This document shows, piece after piece, positions 9,811-20,414 of a stretch of DNA of 64,000 nt. The translations under genes were made by a program, and so were the position numbers. The notes under the pieces were generated by a model. The model worked only from the letters and a program-made list of their open reading frames with translations. It was not told where the DNA came from and did not search any database. The DNA comes from Morinoia aosen (lineage: Eukaryota; Arthropoda; Malacostraca; Amphipoda; Talitridae), in assembly GCA_030386875.1 (NCBI GenBank), contig CM059568.1, positions 24,980,120-25,044,119 on the forward strand. The letters are read 5' to 3'. How positions within the stretch are numbered: position 1 is the stretch's first letter; every line of letters begins with the position of its first letter.

Positions 9811-10506
9811 TTGTCTATTTCAATTATCAATTGTCAAGGGGAGAAGCAATGCTACTTGGGCTGCCTGATCCCCACCCTCATTGTGGTCAAGAAGAAGCTG
9901 TTCAACTTGATGACCAGCAGCAATCTGCGGTTCTGCGAGCCCCTAGTCAACAGCCTTCTAGCTGCCATGAAGAGGAGGTTCGCCGCCACCTTTAACGACG
10001 AGGAGTGTCTTCTGACCACTGCCTTCCACCCCAAGTTTCGCCTCAAGTGGATGGGGGCTTTTGAGGAAAGAATGGTCAGGAGGTCAGAGGTCAAGTCCCT
10101 GATGGAGAGGAAGGTGGAGGAGTTCTTGCGGCGTGCTGACCTGAACACCGCCAGCAGCAGCAGCAGCGATGACATTGAGGCGGAGGACTACTACGCCAGC
10201 ATTTGTGATGAGGAGGATGACACTGGGGGTCATCACAGGTCTACTAAGTCCAAGGCCGCTCATATTGTGCATGTGTGGCTGCAGGCCAAAGGGACTGACA
10301 GTCTGGCAGACACTGCCTTCAACAGCGAGAAGGTCCTCATCGACCTCTTTTAGAGGTACAACACGGCGATGCCGAGCAGCGCCGCGGTGGAGCGTTTGTT
10401 CTCCCTCGGAAAGGACATCATCGGGGCAAAGAGGAGCTGCCTCTCTGATGAAAACTTCAACATTCTTTTGTTTATGAAGGGGAACATGCTGCAGAACCTC
10501 GTCTAA
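9811..10506 (+). pseudogene. hAT transposase last exon with hATC dimerisation domain (one stop)
   Basis: The frame carries QGEKQCYLGCLIPTL, then the helical region, and an acidic tract DDIEAEDYYASICDEEDD. An in-frame TAG at 10351-10353 interrupts it right before the hATC domain, which continues in the same frame as RYNTAMPSSAAVERLFS and SCLSDENFNILLFMKGN to TAA at 10504. hATC mediates dimerisation and carries conserved core residues, so the stop would remove an essential part. The 5' boundary is uncertain, roughly 9811-9838. Confidence 0.72.
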
Positions 10507-10616
10507 ATTTAGTTATTTTACTTTAACCCGCAGTTTTTATTAGTAGACAGGATAAACATTTATTATTTTTTCTAAAAGTTTTCATTGACTTCTATTTTGT
10601 TCTAAGATTTTCTATT

Positions 10617-10838
10617 TTCTACGGTAACGAAAAAAAATATTTCGATATGTTTCTTTATTTAAAATACCAATATCGTTATCGCTAGTATCGGCATTTTGGA
10701 TTTATCGATTTATCGGTTATCGATTATTGGCGATAATTTTTTCGCCAATTATCGATTATCGGTTATCGACGATAATGTTTTCGTTATCGATTTATCGGTT
10801 ATCGCGATAACGTTTTTTAGTTATCGTGCCCACCACTG
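10617..10838 (+). repeat. right terminus and subterminal repeats of the hAT element
   Basis: Contains TTATCGATTTATCGG, GGCGATAAT, ATCGATTATCGGTTATCG and TTATCGCGATAACG before the terminal GTGCCCACCACTG. The density of self-complementary TATCGATA/TATCGCGATA words mirrors the left end in inverted orientation. Confidence 0.7.
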
Positions 10839-11891
10839 GGCCAAATACATAGCCTATTATGCTCGCGTAAGCAATATCATGAATTGGTTGAATGGTTAAA
10901 CTTTTTCCGAGCTGGTCTCTTGGTATACTAGTTGGAACCCAAGCATAAGACGCTTCCGAATTTCTACTGTGTCAACCTTATAGACTGTACATCCACCAAT
11001 TTTCACTCTCAATTCATCTCCCCGATATCGCTAAAGGCTGCCTTCATATTTCAATTAAAGGACTAAAAAAAATTTTTCAGCAATGCGTCGGTTGCATTAT
11101 TCATGAATCGATAGAGATATAGGTGCATGTATATTTAGTGTTTAGGCATCAAAAACCTCAAAATAATTCAACAGGGGGAATACATTTTCATGATTTTCTG
11201 TCAATGACTTTTTTCGACAAGCAACACGGATATTGTGACACCCACACACAAATGTTTATCAACTAAGGATCTTCAAGTCGAAGCGTTTTAAAATCCAATG
11301 GCCTGTGTCTTAATTGGAATAAAATGTTTTTTTCTTGTAACGGAACATCTTTTCCCGGTTCGCTGGTGTCTTTTTTCGTCACCTTTTACTTTTTTCTCCA
11401 ATTTATATCTTTCATAAATTTTTTCCAATTTTGTGCCTGTGCACAAGGTTTGTAGACGCGCTTTGGTCAAACGGATTCCCAGTGTCCTTCCACTAACTTC
11501 CATTTTAATTATTTCTTCGGAATTCTTTGAATAAAGGATTTACTTTCAAAAGCTCGGCTACGCTCAGCGACATTGTCATCCTGGAGAGCAGCCGTCAAAT
11601 ATGTTATATATTGGCAGTTTTATAGATATATATATACAGTGAGTCTCCGGTTTACGGCATTTCAGCTTAGGGTATTTGCCGTTACGAGAAATCGCCCATA
11701 AACTCTACTAATATATTAATACATTTTTAATATATGTGTGATTTGAGCCTGGCAATCCTTCAATTTTGCGATTAAAAAACTCTCGGCAGCGCACAACCAA
11801 GATTATCGCTACTGAACAACTCAGAAATTTATATATATATATATCGTATAAATACCTAAATAAATATATAATTGTATCTATAAATATATAT
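10839..11891 (+). other. AT-rich intergenic DNA
   Basis: No supported gene. Near 11637, TACAGTGAGTCTCCGGTTTACGG resembles one end of a TA-flanked mariner/pogo-type element, but no second end was found. A degenerate copy of the hairpin-arm sequence (CTCGGCAGCGCACAACC) occurs near 11782, and (TA)n runs at 11830-11890. Confidence 0.35.
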
Positions 11892-12071
11892 ACGCAGCTG
11901 GCTATCCTTGAATTCTGCTCTAAAAAAAACTCTCGGCCACGCACAGCCGAGATGTATCGCCGCTGAACGACCCTATATATAAATTTGAGGGTCGTTCAGA
12001 GGCGATAAATCTCGGCTGTGCGTGGCCGAGAGTTTTTTTTAAAGCAGAATTCAAGTATGGCCAGCCGCGTA
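11892..12071 (+). repeat. long near-perfect hairpin (foldback/MITE)
   Basis: Left arm about 11892-11974 and right arm about 11988-12071 are almost exact reverse complements; the arms include ACTCTCGGCCACGCACAGCC and its complement. The loop is about 13 AT-rich bases. This is either a self-annealing MITE or two head-to-head copies of an 80-bp unit, since a single diverged unit also lies at 11735-11815. Confidence 0.75.
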
Positions 12072-12289
12072 TCATGTACACATCGCCGGCGAAATTAGAC
12101 ATGCCGGAGACGAGCAAAGACGTAAAATGGTCGATCATCTCAGTTGGCCGCCGATGTCCCTGGGCCAAAAATTTCGTCCCTAAGTGGACATTTCGCCTAT
12201 GATGCGGAGATGATTTAGCGACGATATGTCTCTTACATTATCCCCTGCTCGGCATAACACATCGGCGCGACGTCCTCGATTTTCAATTG
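12072..12289 (+). other. short unique stretch before the RING locus
   Basis: Nothing recognised. At about 12290 the sequence switches abruptly to a duplicated piece of RING-gene intron 1, so this is a duplication breakpoint. Confidence 0.3.
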
Positions 12290-13262
12290 GGTAGTGGAAA
12301 TAATATGCTCATTGAGCATAGATGCAAAAATTTAAAAATTGAAAGAGACATGATTTGACACGAAATTTTTGAAAGAAAACGAGAAAAGTATTTATTGCTA
12401 CAGCATAATAAAAACAATGAAGTATCAGCATTGAACGAAAATAATTTCAGATTGAAAATATTTCGAAAACATTAACAGTGCAAATTCAACATTCAGAGTA
12501 ACATCTTTAAATGACAAGTATTCTCAGAGAATGCTTTAAGAACAGCTCTTTCTGACTTTTATTCACGCTGAACAGAAAATTTGCTGGGAAATCAAAAAAA
12601 CTCGAGTTGAATTTCATTTGGGAATTCAAAAAAATATATCTTGAAACTATTGTTTCCCAGACTATGACAAATAATCTCATAGGGCATAAGTTACTCTTCA
12701 TTTCAATAACAGCAGTGGTCAAAAAAATATAAAAAAGTTTTTGTTGAAAAGAGGTAGAAATTTAAATAAAATTAAAAACACTAACTCACAAAATTAAATT
12801 TCAGGTATTTGAAACGTTGTGCAGTTTCGGTGAGAAATAGATTTCAGAAAATAAGAAAATAGGCCAGAAGCAATAAATACTGACTTCTACATCCGTTAAA
12901 TTCTGACATATGACATCCAAAAAACTACTACAATGCTGTCAATCACAAAAGTTGATATCGTAGCGCTTAATTTACTAATTCTTCCAAACATCATTTTCAT
13001 TTAAATGACGCACAAAATATTGAAAAGATCAATATAGTTAATTCACAAAGATCTACTCTTCCCCACTGTTGCACACAGAACCAATACAGTCCTGACACCA
13101 ACGCACACAACTGAATGAAATGGAATGATGGAAGTTCGAATTGAACTTAATGAAGGAATTTACCAGTCAATTTGTCAATGATTTTGATGTGTCATCAGAA
13201 ATAATATTATATTTCCCATAAACAAGAATTAATCACAGAAATTTTGTAAGAATCGCTCAGTT
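12290..13262 (-). repeat. inverted duplicate of RING gene intron 1
   Basis: Matches, in the opposite orientation, intron 1 of copy A (about 14880-15850) and, in the same orientation, intron 1 of copy B (about 39290-40250). All three contain a shared pseudo-coding stretch reading AVIEMKSNLC and FPANF on the relevant strand. The junction at about 13262 joins it to the 5' flank of copy A. Confidence 0.75.
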
Positions 13263-14306
13263 GATTCTTCTGAAAGTTCTTAAATCGAAGTGAACACAGG
13301 CTTTCAAATTTAGCTTCATTATTTACGCTTTATTTTTAACTTTTTAATGATGCAGTACATGTAGGTCATCCATGAAACGAATATAATTTTCAATGCAGTT
13401 CACTACTATGGAAAAAATCTTACATTAATTTTGTCATAAATGTACACTCATAAAAAGCTGCATTTTTTTGTGGTTCAAGTGCTGCCTAATTTAAATTACT
13501 TTTACTGGGTTCTCTTTAGTATTTCAAATTTTTACTATCGGAGTACAAAAATGGGAAAAAGCCTAATTATTTTTGATGTAATTCATGTTATGCGAATTGA
13601 GCGATTAACATGAGATACAATATCTGCACAAAGCGAGAGTAAAGTATTTTCATGTCAACAAATTTTTACACTGAAAATCCTACTTGCGTAATTTTCAACA
13701 TTGTTTGGAATAAAAAAAAGTTATTGAATTTCTTAATGAATCATGCTGATAAAAGTTAGACGTCACCATCTGCTGTATTTTCAGACTACTTATTTCATTC
13801 TTCAGTCATGGGCATTTTACTTCGATGAACATTGTACCGAATTAAAGATACAAGATGGGACACGAGTCTAAAGTAACAGAAAATAATTTACAACTAAACA
13901 ATGGAAAGCAACCAAGGCTGTCTGGCGCAAGGCACTTCCAAACGACTCAGAAACGGTTGCAGCCAAACAAGCGACTGATGGCAGCCGTGACGAATCGTAC
14001 CCTTTTTCATTTGCGCGGAACCATCGGTGAATGGGAGGTATCGGATTACACGACGAAAAAACAGTTTACTGGAAGGAATCGTAGGCCTAGAACCTCCAAT
14101 CTCCTGACTATGAAGACAGTCTCTACTGAGCAGCCTTACAAAACACACGTGCGCTACAGTGGTCAGCTCTTTGTGAAAAAATAACAGTTTTTGCTGGTTC
14201 GAAAGTTTTGTGACTAGAAACCCATACCCAGTGTCGAGAATCACCTGTGCAAACTTATTGCAAGTAACCCCCGCGAGTAAAAGGATCAACAGCCGCACAA
14301 AGAGTG
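13263..14306 (+). other. 5' flank of RING gene copy A
   Basis: Collinear with the 5' flank of copy B on the other strand (about 43390 down to 40827), minus the TTAA element inserted there. A likely promoter and 5' untranslated region, but no TATA box stands out. An ORF at 13855-14184 is not preserved as such in copy B and is probably chance. Confidence 0.45.
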
Positions 14307-14441
14307 ATGGAGCAGCCTGCTTCTTCCGTTGCCGGCTGGTCTGCTGTGAACCGGCAGAAGATTTGGGAGTTCATCCGTGAAGTGGGTCATTCCAAATTGG
14401 ATGTTGTATCGCAAGAAGATGAGGACGCCTACCTGAGTATG
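14307..14441 (+). pseudogene. RING-finger gene copy A, exon 1
   Basis: Starts ATG at 14307 and encodes 45 residues (MEQPASSVAGWSAVNRQKIW, then EFIREVGHSKLDVV) to donor GTGAGT at 14442, phase 0. Copy B has the same exon, start and donor, which supports the model. I do not recognise the protein beyond its RING domain (exons 2-3). A GC-rich exon in AT-rich introns is typical of a host gene, not a transposon. Confidence 0.65.
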
Positions 14442-14879
14442 GTGAGTGCAAACATCAGGTGTTGACTATTGTTGTTCATTTTAGAAGATAAAATACTCAT
14501 TTAGCATTTGAACATAAAATTTAAATTAACAGCAGTGTTCATGATACGCAGCGATATTATGCTTTGAAATAGAATAACTGTAAAGGTAGTAATACTAGTA
14601 TCGGAAAGGGAACCTGCCAAAGAAGTGATATTTTTATAGAGGGAATTTTTTTACACTCCTGTGCAAGGAAATATAATGGCAAAAGTTGCTACCACGGGGT
14701 AGTTATTAATTGAAAATTTATTGCATTTGTGTTACTGATGTGGCCGATATTCAAGATAGAACTTAGAACATTTTTGATAAATCTTCCACTTGACGGTCCC
14801 CACGTCACAATGGCAAGTTCAACAACACACGAGTCCACTTTTCTAATAACACTAATTAAATGCTCAAGTGAGCGATTCC

Positions 14880-15850
14880 TAAAAAATTTCCATGATTATT
14901 TATTGTTTATGGGAAATATAATATTATTTCTGATGACACATCAAAATCATTGACAAATTGACTGGTAAATACATTCATTAAATGCAATTCGAACTTTCAT
15001 AGCTCCCGATCATTCCATTTCATTCAGTTGTGTGTGTTGGTGTCAGGACTGTATTGGTTCTGTGTGCAACAATGGGGAAGGGTTCATCTTTGTGAATTAA
15101 CAATATTGATCTTTTCAATATTTTGCACGCAATTTAATACAAATGATGTTTGAAAGAATAAGTAAATTAAGCGCTGCGATATTAACTTTTGTGATTGACA
15201 GCATTGGAGTAGTTTTTTGGATGTCATACGTCGAAAATTAACGGATATAGAAGTCAGTATTCAATGCATCTGGCTTATTTTCTAATTTTCTGACATCTAT
15301 CTCTCAACGGAAACTGCACAATGTTTCAAATACCTAAAATTTAATTTTGTGAGTTAGTGTTATTAATTTTATACAAATTTTTACCTCTTTTCAACAAAAA
15401 CTCTTTAATATTTTTGACCACTGCTGTTATTGAAATGAAGAGTAACTTATGCGTTATGAGATTATTTTGCATAGTCTGGGAAACACTAGTGTTAAAATAT
15501 ATTTTTTCGAATTCCCATATGATATTTAACCCGAGTTTTTTTTATTTCCCAGCAAATTTTATGTTCAGCATGAATAAAAGTCAGAAAGATCTGTTCTTAA
15601 AGCATTTTCTGAGAACACTTGTCATTTAGAGATGTTACTCTGAACGCTGAATTTGCATTGTTAATGTTTTCGAAATATTTTCATCCCGAAATTAATTTCG
15701 TTCAATGCTGCTGATACTTCACTGTTTTTAATATGCCCTAGCAATAAATACTTTTCTCGTTTTCTTTCAAAAATTTTGTGTCAAATCATGCCTCCTTCAA
15801 TTTTTAAATTTTTGCATATATAGTCAATGAGCATATTATTTCCACAATGT
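14880..15850 (+). repeat. intron 1 segment of copy A, inverted partner of 12290-13262
   Basis: Together with 12290-13262 it forms an inverted repeat of about 1 kb arms around exon 1. It lies inside intron 1 (14442-16029). Copy B intron 1 has this segment only in the gene orientation, so the extra arm is specific to copy A. Confidence 0.7.
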
Positions 15851-16029
15851 ATGCCACCAATTTAACAGTATTCTCTAATCCAATTCCCACACGTTGTTTT
15901 TACAATGAAATTGTAATGAACTCAGCTTGTACCTACCATTCATTTATTCACTTATATTTTCTTCATGTGTAGGATTTAACTAACTAAATGTTGTGAACGA
16001 TTTGAGTTAACAATTTGTTTTGTCCACAG

Positions 16030-16695
16030 GACGTAGCCACAGCCCAACGGAGCCACCAACACCTCGTGCCGCCGATGTGCTTCCGCGAGCTGCGGAGAGT
16101 CCTGGGCGCCGCCCTCTCGCATCCGTCCCTGCGTCAGGTGGGAGCCCTGGTGTCCATGCTGACCGTTTTTTCGGAGGGCGCTGATGGTATTTATGATGGC
16201 TACACTCCGACTGCTCCTTATCCTCTCGTGCCATCGATGAAGTGGTATGTTTTGGACGTGGTGGAAGGCATCAATCTCGTCTTGGAGCGCATCGCCTCGC
16301 CGCACCTCAATGACGCCAACGTCATCGCTCACCTGAGGGACCTCGCCCGCTTTTGTTTCCTGTACAACGTGCTGCTCTTCGACCCTGTGTATGAGGAGAT
16401 GCGCTCCGTCGTGGCTGACGATCCTCAGGGCAGTACCGCCTTCTACAGTGCCGTCCACATGCAGAATCTGGTCGCCAGCTTGGCTTTCCCTTTGATTCTG
16501 CAGGGGGCTTTTGCTACCAGCCCTCTCCAGCTTCATCACGCCCTGCTCTACGGTGGAGGAGATGCTAGGCTGCGGGACCCTGAAGACCTGCGCAGTTTGC
16601 CAGGACGCAATTCAGGACGACGACGAGTTCTGCGTGCTTTCGAGCTGTCGCCATCTCCTCTGCGACCGCTGCGCCCCCGCTCATCTCAGGCCGCA
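16030..16695 (+). pseudogene. RING-finger gene copy A, exon 2 (frameshifted)
   Basis: Acceptor TCCACAG at 16023-16029; frame begins DVATAQRSHQHLVPPM. A helical, Leu-rich region follows (DLARFCFLYNVLLFDPVYEE). Near 16530 this copy lacks two bases present in copy B, shifting the frame; the next frame reads the RING start CAVCQDAIQDDDEFCVLSSC, then RHLLCDRC. The ligands follow a C3HC4 spacing (C-x2-C ... C-x-H-x2-C-x2-C), completed by exon 3. Donor GTGAGT at 16696. RING domains usually act as E3 ubiquitin ligases; substrate unknown. Confidence 0.7.
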
Positions 16696-17691
16696 GTGAG
16701 TTCAATTTGCTAACGTTTATTATTTTAGTGTTGACTTCCTGCAGGGAACTTAGGAACCGGGTGTTCAATACAACCATTTCTTATTGTGGCAATCAATGAC
16801 TATGATAGATTATATTTTATATAGTTTTGTCGATTTTTTAGAGGGTTCACGATAATTTTTGTTCATTGAAAAATAGTTCTGTTAATTTGTTTATTGAGTA
16901 TGAAATTTGATATCAGACTTGTAGAAACACACTGGTTTGGATCAGTTCTAAAGAACATTGAGCGTTATTTCCAGTGCACACTGATTTAAAATTTGTAAAT
17001 TATGGAATATATAAAGGCGAATATTTTCAATGGTAATAAGCATAAAAAATGAGGGCATACGAAATAATTGAATGTTCTTGGTTTGAGCGCCTCATATGAT
17101 ATTTTGTTGAGGATCAATTTAGTTCTTGAATTTCACTGAGTGATATAATAGCAAGCTTATTTCTTATTTTTTCGTTTTTTTTTTGGTTTCCAACGTAAAT
17201 AGTTTCAATGTTTATATTTATCGGTGCATGGTGTCTACCTCTCCCATACTTTTCGATAAACACAGCAGTAACATTCATTTTGTAATGGTCTTTGAGTATT
17301 CGTCATATGAGCTGTTTATCCAAACCTCTCCCATACTTTTCGATAAACACAGCAGTAACATATATTTTGTAATGGTCTTTGAGTATTCGTCACATGAGCT
17401 GTTTATCCAAACTTCATCTAACAAAACACAGCAATTATCTTGAGTATAAAAATCAAATCTACCCAGGATGAGATGAAAAAAAAATTGGTCAACTTAATAC
17501 TGTTTGACATATGTACTCAATTTGATTTAGGCAAAATTCATACAGAAACAATTCAACGCAGCACATTAACTCATGACAAGTCATGAAATTACTTGGGGTT
17601 GAACTAGAGTTTTGTCTGTAACATTCGACTTTCAAATCCAGCCTCCCCAAAGAGATTGTAAATAATAACTTCGCAATGCTTCTTGTTGCAG
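16696..17691 (+). other. intron 2 of RING gene copy A
   Basis: GT..AG intron of about 1 kb, matching the intron piece at 62122-63040 on the other strand and, for its first 300 bases, 38146-38449. It contains a short direct repeat of about 95 bases (near 17230-17320 and 17325-17415; TACTTTTCGATAAACACAGC), present once in the 62-kb copy. Confidence 0.55.
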
Positions 17692-17857
17692 TTGCCCGTG
17701 TCCGGTGTGCGGTGCTCGCGCCAGCTTCTGGATGACCAAGTCTCCGCTGGTGGAGTACCAGAGGCACCTAGAGGCCGGCCACTCTGCGCCGCAGCTCCAC
17801 GAGGACTTTGGACCCCAGACTTCGGGCTGCCTCAAGTATCTCTTCGGGTTGTACTAA
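17692..17857 (+). pseudogene. RING-finger gene copy A, exon 3 and stop
   Basis: Acceptor TTGTTGCAG at 17683-17691. Joined to exon 2 in phase 2 it reads HCPCPVCGARASFW, supplying the last C-x2-C pair of the RING. It ends SGCLKYLFGLY before TAA at 17855. The whole protein would be about 320 residues with the RING close to the C-terminus. Confidence 0.65.
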
Positions 17858-19065
17858 CCCCTGAACCCGAAGTATGGATGCCCTTAGATTTTCCTCTGAT
17901 GACGATCGTGGCCTTTAACGCCTAAAGACGACAGGCACAACCATTTGAGTTGTGCTGTATTAAATTTCGAAGTAAACTGTGTACTCCTGCGTTGTCTGTC
18001 TGCTTCGTGTCAGAGCCTAGATCGATGATGCTATTTCAACGACGAACCAAATAATTTGTTGACCCAAGCAATATATTGATATGTTAAATATGCCAAATAT
18101 ATTTATATAGATATTTATTCGAAGTGTTTGCTACTAACCCATTCTTTTTCATTATTTGTTGGAATAACACATACGCCATGAAATTTCAAATTTTAGTTTT
18201 CAAACTAAAATGTTAGTTTGTCTGTTGTAGGAAACGTTATACAGCATATTTCACAAGAATTGTTTTGTCGTTCCTGGCTAAACTAAGAAAAAGTTTGCGG
18301 TGTTGGTATCCCTCAATTTGTTATTCAATAAGAGTCCTAGTAGCGTTATTGTGTATTGTAGTGTCTGCCAGTATTGCGGGTTTTGTTCGTAAATGTTATT
18401 GACCAATTTGATGTTGATAAAATCGCGTACGAAGACTGGATGATTGTTTGGTTATTTTTGCTGAGCGTTATTTATGCAACGTGATGTAAATCATTGAATG
18501 AAAATTACATCATTGCATGTAAGGAACTCAAAGCAAAGAAATATGAAAACATGTTTAAATCAAATGTATCTTAGTTCATTAGAGGGACATTTTCGCTATT
18601 CCAACATAACTTAACAATTCCAATAAACACTTTGACATAATTTTCCACGCATTAGAACGCATTTTCCAACGTATTATATTCTAAACTTTTACCAATTTTC
18701 CCAACTTCTCCAACTTTTCAATTTAATTCCAATTTTTCACATTTTCTACACTTGATCCTGATCCTTTGATGCCATTCCTTTAAACTTCCAGGTTAAAATA
18801 CAACACTTAACCGAAAATAACCTAAAAAGCGCAGCACAAAATGCTGAGAAAATAACATATGGGTTACTCAGAATAATAATGAAACACAACTTATGAAACA
18901 GAGCGCATATCACATAAAAAAAATCCTTAAAATATGATTAGTAACCCATAGTGGAAATGTTAAACAAAGTAACTCAATTGTCCTGCACAGTAAATCGTAA
19001 TTCGTCGAGTCGTTGCGACGTCAGAACGTAAGTCATAAGCATAGTAAAAAACTTGTCTTTTTAAC
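17858..19065 (+). other. spacer between RING copy A and Ty3-like copy 2
   Basis: AT-rich, no coding supported. A 3' LTR of the Ty3-like element was expected in this interval but I found no match to the sequence upstream of its primer-binding site, so the LTR is absent, too diverged, or beyond what I can align by eye. Confidence 0.35.
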
Positions 19066-20411
19066 TCACAGTTTAACCCTCCTCAAGGGTAATACGTGGT
19101 TTAAATTGCTTTTATAAATTTTGGAACCAATTTTAACTTCGGCCCAATTTCGCTTGACCTTCAGAACCACAGCTTGCCCTAACCAGGTTAATTCCAACTT
19201 ATGTCTTTTCTCGTGATTTTTTAAAAGAACACGGTCGCCTACTATTACGTCCTTATTTCGACGCTTGAGATTTCTGTAAAGATTTCTTTCCGTAGTGTTA
19301 TTCAATATCAAATTTCTAATATTCTCTACGGTGCGGGCGGCTTCTTTCGCTCGAAAATTAACCAAATCTATTTCTTCATCATAACTGTAAGTTATGGTAT
19401 CCAAACTCTCACTTTGATATAAGGGACAGGTGTGCCTATTGAACACGACGAAACTCGGAGTTTCGCCTAAAGTAGAATTTAGCGCATTGTTCAATGCATT
19501 TTCGACCACCTCAATGCACTGGTCCCATTCGGCATGAGGGAGAGAGTTTACGTACAGCTTCAACAGATTAGTAATTTTCCTATTATTTCTCTCTACTATA
19601 GCGTTGGAATGAGGACTATAAGCAAGAACTTCTTTTTTGCGATTGCATGAATATTTGCAAACTGCTTGACAGCCACCGACTTAAATTCCAAACCATTATC
19701 AAAAATCAAAGTTTTAGGAAATCCAAAAATTGAAAAACAATTACTTAAACATGAAATCACAGTGTCTGTACGACGGTTAGAAGTCGCATACAATTCGCAG
19801 AATCTGGAGAAAAGGTCAATTATTACCAATATATATTTGTTACCACTATCGGTAACCTTAAGTGGACCTAGATAGTCCATTGAAACAACCTCAAACGGTT
19901 CTTTCGCTATTGGAGCTATCAAAATTTTAATTGGCACATAAGGTCGTGCCTTAAGTAATTTACAAACTTCACAATCTCGTACGAATTTTCGCTCAATCGT
20001 TTTCTCCAAAAGATTGTAGAATCTTATTTTAAATTTGAACAAAGTGTGGACGTCATCTGTATGATACATCGAATTAATTGCTAGAATTGCTTTACCCATT
20101 AAAGAGTTAGGTACCACTGCAGTTAATATTGTACTAGGTCGATTGTCAATCTGTCTACGTCGGTACAGAATGTCGTTCAGAATGAAAACTTTCTGTAGGT
20201 CTGGAATTTTAGAAACACTACCATGAAGTAAAGCTTCTTTAACTTCTATGCAAAAAGTGTCTTTCTCCTGCTCGTCGATAAACTCTTTTATAGTCCAAGA
20301 AATTTGATCATATTTCGGTACATAGTCAATGAGCTTGGGACGTGCCTCTTTGCTTGCTGCGTCGTCAGCACTGTCGCTAGGCGGCGGGTCAACTACCTTA
20401 TGTCTAGCCAC
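19066..20411 (-). pseudogene. Ty3-like integrase (copy 2)
   Basis: The N-terminal zinc-binding region shows YHTDDVH ... RDCEVCKL (H-H-C-C spacing). Core: SMDYLGPL (first Asp), LIFDNGLEFKS (second Asp). A one-base frameshift near 19625 separates this from the frame with the catalytic Glu (SNAIVERNNRKI), after which 19563-19066 continues with GDRVLLKNHEKRHKLELTW, a C-terminal SH3-like DNA-binding region. Integrase would join the cDNA to host DNA. A stop before 20411 separates it from RNase H. Confidence 0.82.
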
Positions 20412-20414
20412 GTC

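Larger units (their letters stand above)
4988..10838 (+). mobile_element. hAT-family DNA transposon with nested Penelope fragment
   Basis: The right end, read on the minus strand, is CAGTGGTGGGCACGATAAC, a typical hAT terminus; the left end CATAGCTGGGCGTTATCGCG matches it at 8 of the first 12 positions. Both ends carry dense subterminal TATCG/CGATA words. The interior encodes a BED-finger plus hAT transposase in exons on the plus strand. The expected 8-bp target duplication is imperfect: GGCCAAAT follows the right end and GGCAAATGC precedes the left end. A decayed PLE sits between the left terminus and the transposase. One in-frame stop in the last exon and a damaged exon 5/6 junction make it probably nonautonomous. 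Confidence 0.8.

Noticed and set aside
11288-11503. Lys-rich 71-codon minus-strand ORF
   Set aside because: Composition follows AT-rich background and nothing supports translation.
11635-11700. mariner/pogo-type terminus CAGTGAGTCTCCGGTTTACGG
   Set aside because: Only one end is visible and no partner inverted repeat or transposase was found.
12507-12722. Recurrent ORF with AVIEMKSNLC-like reading at three places (12.5, 15.4, 39.6 kb)
   Set aside because: It lies in RING intron 1 and its duplicates; repeated only because the intron is duplicated. Frame conservation reflects recent duplication, not coding.
13855-14184. ORF of 109 codons upstream of RING exon 1
   Set aside because: The corresponding region in copy B does not encode the same protein and no known motif is visible.
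15976-16539. Long minus-strand ORF of 187 codons opposite RING exon 2
   Set aside because: Shadow of the GC-rich exon on the other strand; splice sites, RING motif and copy B support the plus-strand reading. The same applies to 38368-39000 plus.
17858-19065. 3' LTR of Ty3-like copy 2
   Set aside because: Expected here, but no match to the promoter-proximal sequence at 25.9-26.2 kb was found by eye, so not called.
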